60,147 bases of DNA from Fidelibacterota bacterium (GTDB lineage Bacteria; Fidelibacterota; Marinisomatia; Marinisomatales; TCS55): positions 1 through 60,147 of the forward strand of contig JAPYRG010000014.1 in the NCBI GenBank assembly GCA_029936965.1, in the 5' to 3' direction. Position 1 is the first letter of the stretch. The number at the start of each line of letters is the position of its first letter. This document shows positions 56,126-60,147 of the stretch, in pieces. The notes below the pieces were generated by a model that was not told where the DNA came from, did not search any database, and saw only the letters and a list, made by a program, of their open reading frames with translations. Made by a program: the position numbers and the translations under genes.

Positions 56126-56637
56126 ATATTCTATCAGGTCGGTATAAAGGATTAGAGATAAAAACGAATAAAAGATTATCCTATCGTCCTACATCATCCA
56201 AAGTAAGAAAAAGTATTTTTGACATATTAGGCAACCTTCACGGATTGTCTGTGCTAGATATTTTTGCTGGAAGTGGAATATTAGGTTTTGAAGCAGCTAG
56301 TAGAGGAGCAGCGAAACTTACATTTGTTGATAATAATAGAAAGGTAGTTGAGTTAATAAAAGTAAATAGTTATAAATTAGGTAATGAGGTACAATCAAAT
56401 GTATTTTGTAGTAAATGGGATATGTTTTTGAAACAGAAATATCAATACGATATTATATTTGCAGATCCTCCATATGGGGAAATAGATATTGTACAACTTA
56501 CGGAAAAATGTTTCAGCTCATTGTTAAATAATGGTAGATTTATTTTAGAGTCATCAAAAAGAGATGATATACCCATAGGTGGTAAAACAAAACACTACGG
56601 AGATACAATAGTTACTATTTGGACTAAAAGTGTATGA
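56122..56637 (+). CDS. rsmD: 16S rRNA (guanine-966-N2)-methyltransferase RsmD
   Basis: A 171-residue class I methyltransferase. It begins NILSGRYKGLEIKTNKRLSYR, then RPTSSKVRKSIFDILG. The SAM-binding loop is LDIFAGSGILGFEAASRGA, and the catalytic motif IIFADPPYG. RsmD methylates G966 of 16S rRNA. coaD follows with four-base overlap, a very common pair. Confidence 0.94.
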   Translation: MNILSGRYKGLEIKTNKRLSYRPTSSKVRKSIFDILGNLHGLSVLDIFAGSGILGFEAASRGAAKLTFVDNNRKVVELIKVNSYKLGNEVQSNVFCSKWDMFLKQKYQYDIIFADPPYGEIDIVQLTEKCFSSLLNNGRFILESSKRDDIPIGGKTKHYGDTIVTIWTKSV

Positions 56638-57113
56638 AGAATATTATATACCCAGGAACTTTTGACCCAATAACAAACGGTCATTTAGATACAGCAGAAA
56701 GAGCAGCAGTTCTTTTTGATCAAGTAATGATTGTTATTGCAAATAATCCACGAAAAAGTTCTCTTTTTACAATTGATGAAAGAATTGATTTAATTAATAA
56801 ATCTATTTCACATTTAAACAATGTTCTTGTAAGTACAACGGAATCACTAATTGTAAATTTTGCAAGAGAAAATAAATCGATAGCGTTAATTCGAGGTCTT
56901 CGATCAATTAGTGATTTTGAATATGAATTTCAAATGGCGCTTATGAATCGTTCATTAGCACCTGAAATAAGCACATTATTCATGATGCCCGATGAGAAAT
57001 ACATGCATTTAAATTCTACTGTAGTTAAAGAAATTGCTGCATTAGGCGGAGATATATCCACTTACGTGCCGGAAGTCGTTAATACAGCGTTAAAATCTAA
57101 ATTAAGTAAATAA
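56634..57113 (+). CDS. coaD: Phosphopantetheine adenylyltransferase
   Basis: A 159-residue CoaD with the nucleotidyltransferase HxGH motif in YPGTFDPITNGHLDTAERAA, RGLRSISDFEYEFQMALMNR, and HLNSTVVKEIAALGGD (the family's 'SSTxVKE' site, here N-S-T). It catalyses the fourth step of coenzyme A synthesis, adding AMP to phosphopantetheine. It overlaps rsmD by four bases. Confidence 0.96.
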   Translation: MKNIIYPGTFDPITNGHLDTAERAAVLFDQVMIVIANNPRKSSLFTIDERIDLINKSISHLNNVLVSTTESLIVNFARENKSIALIRGLRSISDFEYEFQMALMNRSLAPEISTLFMMPDEKYMHLNSTVVKEIAALGGDISTYVPEVVNTALKSKLSK

Positions 57114-57170
57114 AATAATTTATATTCTTTTGCAGATTTTTCTGCAATAATGACATTTTAACTTAATCTT

Positions 57171-57458
57171 ATGCCTACATACGACTACATATGCAATGAA
57201 TGCGGTGAAAAGTTTGAATATTTTCAGACTATGTCATCGGCACCATTAACTGAATATTCTCATTGCAAGGATGAAAATTGTAGTGTTAAAAGACTAATTA
57301 GCGGTGGGTCTGGATTGATATTTAAAGGATCAGGATTTTATTTAACGGATTATAAGGATTCTCCAAAAGAAAAAAATAAGAATAACAAGTCAAAGAAAAA
57401 GTCTGATAAAAAGATTAAAAAAGAGAAGACCGTTGATACTGCAAAAAGTGAAAAATAA
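57171..57458 (+). CDS. FmdB-family zinc ribbon protein, 95 aa
   Basis: The N-terminus MPTYDYICNECGEKFEYFQT has the FmdB-type CxxC; a second pair of Cys lies in HCKDENCSVKRLISG, together a zinc ribbon. GSGFYLTDY is the usual block at the end of the domain. The tail is Lys-rich and disordered. Function is poorly known; members were proposed as regulators. It is separated from coaD by 57 bases holding a small hairpin (57130-57147) without a T-run, and followed at once by the dehydrogenase gene. Confidence 0.88.
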   Translation: MPTYDYICNECGEKFEYFQTMSSAPLTEYSHCKDENCSVKRLISGGSGLIFKGSGFYLTDYKDSPKEKNKNNKSKKKSDKKIKKEKTVDTAKSEK

Positions 57459-57460
57459 AT

Positions 57461-58654
57461 ATGTCGAATAATTATATAGATAAAGCAAGCGAACATTTTA
57501 AACAACTATTAGAAGATCAACTTGCTCGAGTTGAACGTATGGAGCAGGGTGAAGAAAAAACGAACTTTGCAGAAATAGACGCCATAAACATTGGAATAAT
57601 AGGTGGAGATGGTATAGGTCCATTTATTGCTGCCGAGACTCAAAGAGTTTTGGAATCATTACTATCTGATCAGCTTTCTAAAGGGAAAATATCTTTCCGA
57701 GTTATTGATGATTTAACAATAGAAAAGAGAGCTGAAGTTAATCAAGCAATTCCTGATGATGTATTAGAGAAAATCAAACAATGTCATGTTACTTTAAAGG
57801 GGCCAACAACTACACCAAGAAAAGGAGACCTTTGGCCAAATATTGAAAGTGCAAATGTTGCGATGCGTAAAGAGCTCGATTTATTTGCTAATGTGCGACC
57901 TGTGCGAGTACCAAAAGATGGTATAGATTGGGTTTTTTTCAGAGAAAACACTGAAGGTGCATATGCATTAGGAAGCAATGGTGTTGATGTTACGGATGAT
58001 TTAGCTCTTGATTTTACTGTCACCACCACTCAAGGATCTAAACGCTTACTGAGACTTGCCTTTGAATATGCAGATAAAAATAATATCGATAAACTAACTC
58101 TTGTTACCAAGGCCAATGTAGTTAAAACGACTGATGGTAAATTTTTAAAAATTGGATATGATATGGCAAAAGAATATTCAGATATAACTGTAGATGATTG
58201 GTATATCGATATTATGACAGCAAAATTAATTGATCCAAAGCGTCGTACTCAATTTCGCGTTATGGCGCTTCCAAATCTCTATGGAGACATATTAACCGAT
58301 GAAGCTGCAGAGTTTCAGGGTGGAGTAGGAACCGCTGGTTCAGCAAATATTGGTAATAAATATGCAATGTTTGAAGCTATACATGGTTCAGCTCCAAGGA
58401 TGGTTGATGAAGGAAGAGCGCAATATGCTGATCCATCAAGTATGGTGCGTGCTGGAGCAATGATGTTGCGTCATATCGGATTTCCGGATAAAGGTAAACA
58501 CTTGGAAATGGCTTTGGATATAACAGGTCAGTTTGAAAAGAAACTAACTATGACAGGTAGAGATGATGGTGCAGATGGTAGAGATTTTTGTGAATATATT
58601 CTCGATACGATGAACGACTCAGATCTTGAGAAGAAATGGGAATCTTACCAGTAA
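57461..58654 (+). CDS. icd: Isocitrate dehydrogenase (isocitrate/isopropylmalate family)
   Basis: A 397-residue decarboxylating dehydrogenase. It has IGIIGGDGIGPFIAAE at the N-terminal part, then PNIESANVAMRKELDLFANV, where the Ser-x-Asn pair before the arginine points to isocitrate rather than isopropylmalate as substrate. FFRENTEGAYAL, GDILTDEAAEFQGGVGTAGS and EAIHGSAPRM follow. It turns isocitrate into 2-oxoglutarate. Whether NAD or NADP is used cannot be told safely. A terminator follows 28 bases after the stop. Confidence 0.85.
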   Translation: MSNNYIDKASEHFKQLLEDQLARVERMEQGEEKTNFAEIDAINIGIIGGDGIGPFIAAETQRVLESLLSDQLSKGKISFRVIDDLTIEKRAEVNQAIPDDVLEKIKQCHVTLKGPTTTPRKGDLWPNIESANVAMRKELDLFANVRPVRVPKDGIDWVFFRENTEGAYALGSNGVDVTDDLALDFTVTTTQGSKRLLRLAFEYADKNNIDKLTLVTKANVVKTTDGKFLKIGYDMAKEYSDITVDDWYIDIMTAKLIDPKRRTQFRVMALPNLYGDILTDEAAEFQGGVGTAGSANIGNKYAMFEAIHGSAPRMVDEGRAQYADPSSMVRAGAMMLRHIGFPDKGKHLEMALDITGQFEKKLTMTGRDDGADGRDFCEYILDTMNDSDLEKKWESYQ

Positions 58655-58682
58655 TAAATTTTTTACAATTTAAGATTTAAAT

Positions 58683-59689
<1,007 letters not shown>

Positions 59690-59772
59690 TATTATAAGCT
59701 ATGATATCGAAATTGTTTTTCTATCTATATTTCATCGGTAATTTAGGATATTAAATAGCTAACAATTGTTTT

Positions 59773-59863
59773 GGAGAGGTGGCCGAGCTGGCTGAAGGCG
59801 CTCGCCTGCTAAGTGAGTAATTGGAGATAATCTGATTCGAGGGTTCGAATCCCTCCCTCTCCG
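59773..59863 (+). tRNA. tRNA-Ser(GCT)
   Basis: Acceptor strands GGAGAGG (59773-59779) and CCTCTCC (59856-59862) pair; discriminator is G59863. The anticodon loop CTGCTAA gives anticodon GCT. A long variable arm (about 20 bases) and the T-loop GGTTCGAATCC identify serine. The acceptor and T arms are identical to those of the tRNA-Ser(CGA) near the window start. CCA is not encoded. Confidence 0.95.
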
Positions 59864-59867
59864 CAAG

Positions 59868-59898
59868 GAAAACCCTGCCCAATAGTAGGGTTTTTTGT
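59868..59898 (+). terminator. Intrinsic terminator after tRNA-Ser(GCT)
   Basis: AAACCCTGC pairs with the GTAGGGTTT side (59870-59878 with 59885-59893) around a six-base loop, followed by T. It begins a few bases after the tRNA end. Confidence 0.75.
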
Positions 59899-60147
59899 AT
59901 AAGCAAGCAGAACAGCCTAATTGTTAAAAATCACCCCTTAAATTACGTTCAACTGCTACCACGTATGCTACCCTAATTTCTATTAATAGCGTTTACATAT
60001 GTTAATGAGAGATTACATATTTTACTTATAATTATGTGATTTGGGGTACCCACCCAGTCCTTGGGGGTGCCCCTCTTGTCATTTATATAACCCACGCTTA
60101 CACAAAACAGGGAAAAAGGTTAGCGAGCTTTTTTGTTTCTAGACATT
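59899..60147. other. Gene-free right edge with a strong GC-rich hairpin
   Basis: No convincing gene lies here. GGGGTACCC (60043-60051) pairs with GGGTGCCCC (60065-60073), and inner CC/GG pairs extend it, giving a very stable hairpin in AT-rich DNA. A short direct repeat GCTACC occurs at about 59955 and 59968. Near the end AAAAAG and CTTTTT flank a small loop (60113-60136), a weak two-way terminator; the minus strand here could read the last codons of a gene entering from the right (MSRNKKAR then stop). Confidence 0.45.

Noticed and set aside
57130-57147. The hairpin TTGCAG-ATTTTT-CTGCAA after coaD as a terminator.
   Set aside because: No T-run follows on either strand, and the stem is only six pairs.

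Overview
The window is about 60 kb of compact, AT-rich bacterial chromosome. Almost every gene is on the + strand. It carries two tRNA genes, one large signal recognition particle (SRP) RNA and about 57 protein genes. The housekeeping genes are those of a Gram-negative-type (diderm) bacterium: a BamD-like lipoprotein, a CpoB-like TPR protein, many lipoproteins and outer-membrane barrels. Several surface proteins look like those of the Bacteroidota/Chlorobi/Marinimicrobia area: a PorV/PorQ-family barrel, a type IX-like C-terminal sorting domain, calcium-binding DxDxDG loops, and a short GT5-like protein next to a surface lipoprotein. I infer a marine, streamlined member of the Fibrobacteres-Chlorobi-Bacteroidetes neighbourhood, with Candidatus Marinimicrobia (SAR406) my best guess. 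No rRNA is present to settle this. UGA is an ordinary stop in many genes, so the code is standard.

Layout. 1-12.7 kb is accessory: a large MORN-like repeat protein, small membrane and lipoproteins, tRNA-Ser(CGA) running straight into a thioesterase gene, a minus-strand FAD-linked oxidase, an MDR-family reductase, a DEAD-box helicase, and a FecR-domain surface protein. The FecR gene is followed by a 47-residue membrane protein and a SelW-like selenoprotein read through an in-frame UGA, then three unrecognised genes. 12.7-20.2 kb is information processing and lipid metabolism: SRP RNA, dnaX, ybaB, recR, pgsA, pgpA, cinA, thpR, recA, recX. 20.2-22.3 kb holds a fused FAH-hydrolase/RNase H protein and a sugar nucleotidyltransferase. 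22.4-27.7 kb is the rod-shape operon mreBCD-mrdA-rodA. 27.8-33.4 kb is envelope: a CpoB-like protein, a degenerate starch-synthase-like protein, lipoproteins and a barrel. 33.4-38.5 kb is glyA followed by a TPR-associated TRAP transporter (TatT, TatP and fused TatQ/M). 38.7-47.4 kb is secretion and surface: a PorV-like barrel, a catalytically dead M6-like protein with a sorting tail, a protease/propeller/barrel fusion, and a BamD-like lipoprotein. 47.4-59.7 kb is housekeeping again: nadD, a Ca/Na exchanger, ftsE, ftsX, hrcA, grpE, dnaJ, a pseudopilin-like/GspL-like pair, rsmD, coaD, an FmdB-type zinc ribbon, isocitrate dehydrogenase and obgE. A second tRNA-Ser (GCT) follows, then a gene-free stretch with a strong GC-rich hairpin.

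Most interesting points: (1) the SelW/Rdx selenoprotein hidden by its UGA codon; (2) a single polypeptide joining a fumarylacetoacetate-hydrolase-type enzyme to a complete RNase HI; (3) a textbook intrinsic terminator inside the recX coding region just after recA; (4) a DnaJ with only half of its zinc domain; (5) an M6-type protein whose HExxH is erased; (6) a DWD-x2-GYIGGY module shared by the TRAP-associated lipoprotein and the PorV-like barrel; (7) an unassigned pseudopilin-like/GspL-like gene pair. Assignments rest on motifs read by eye; no database search was run.
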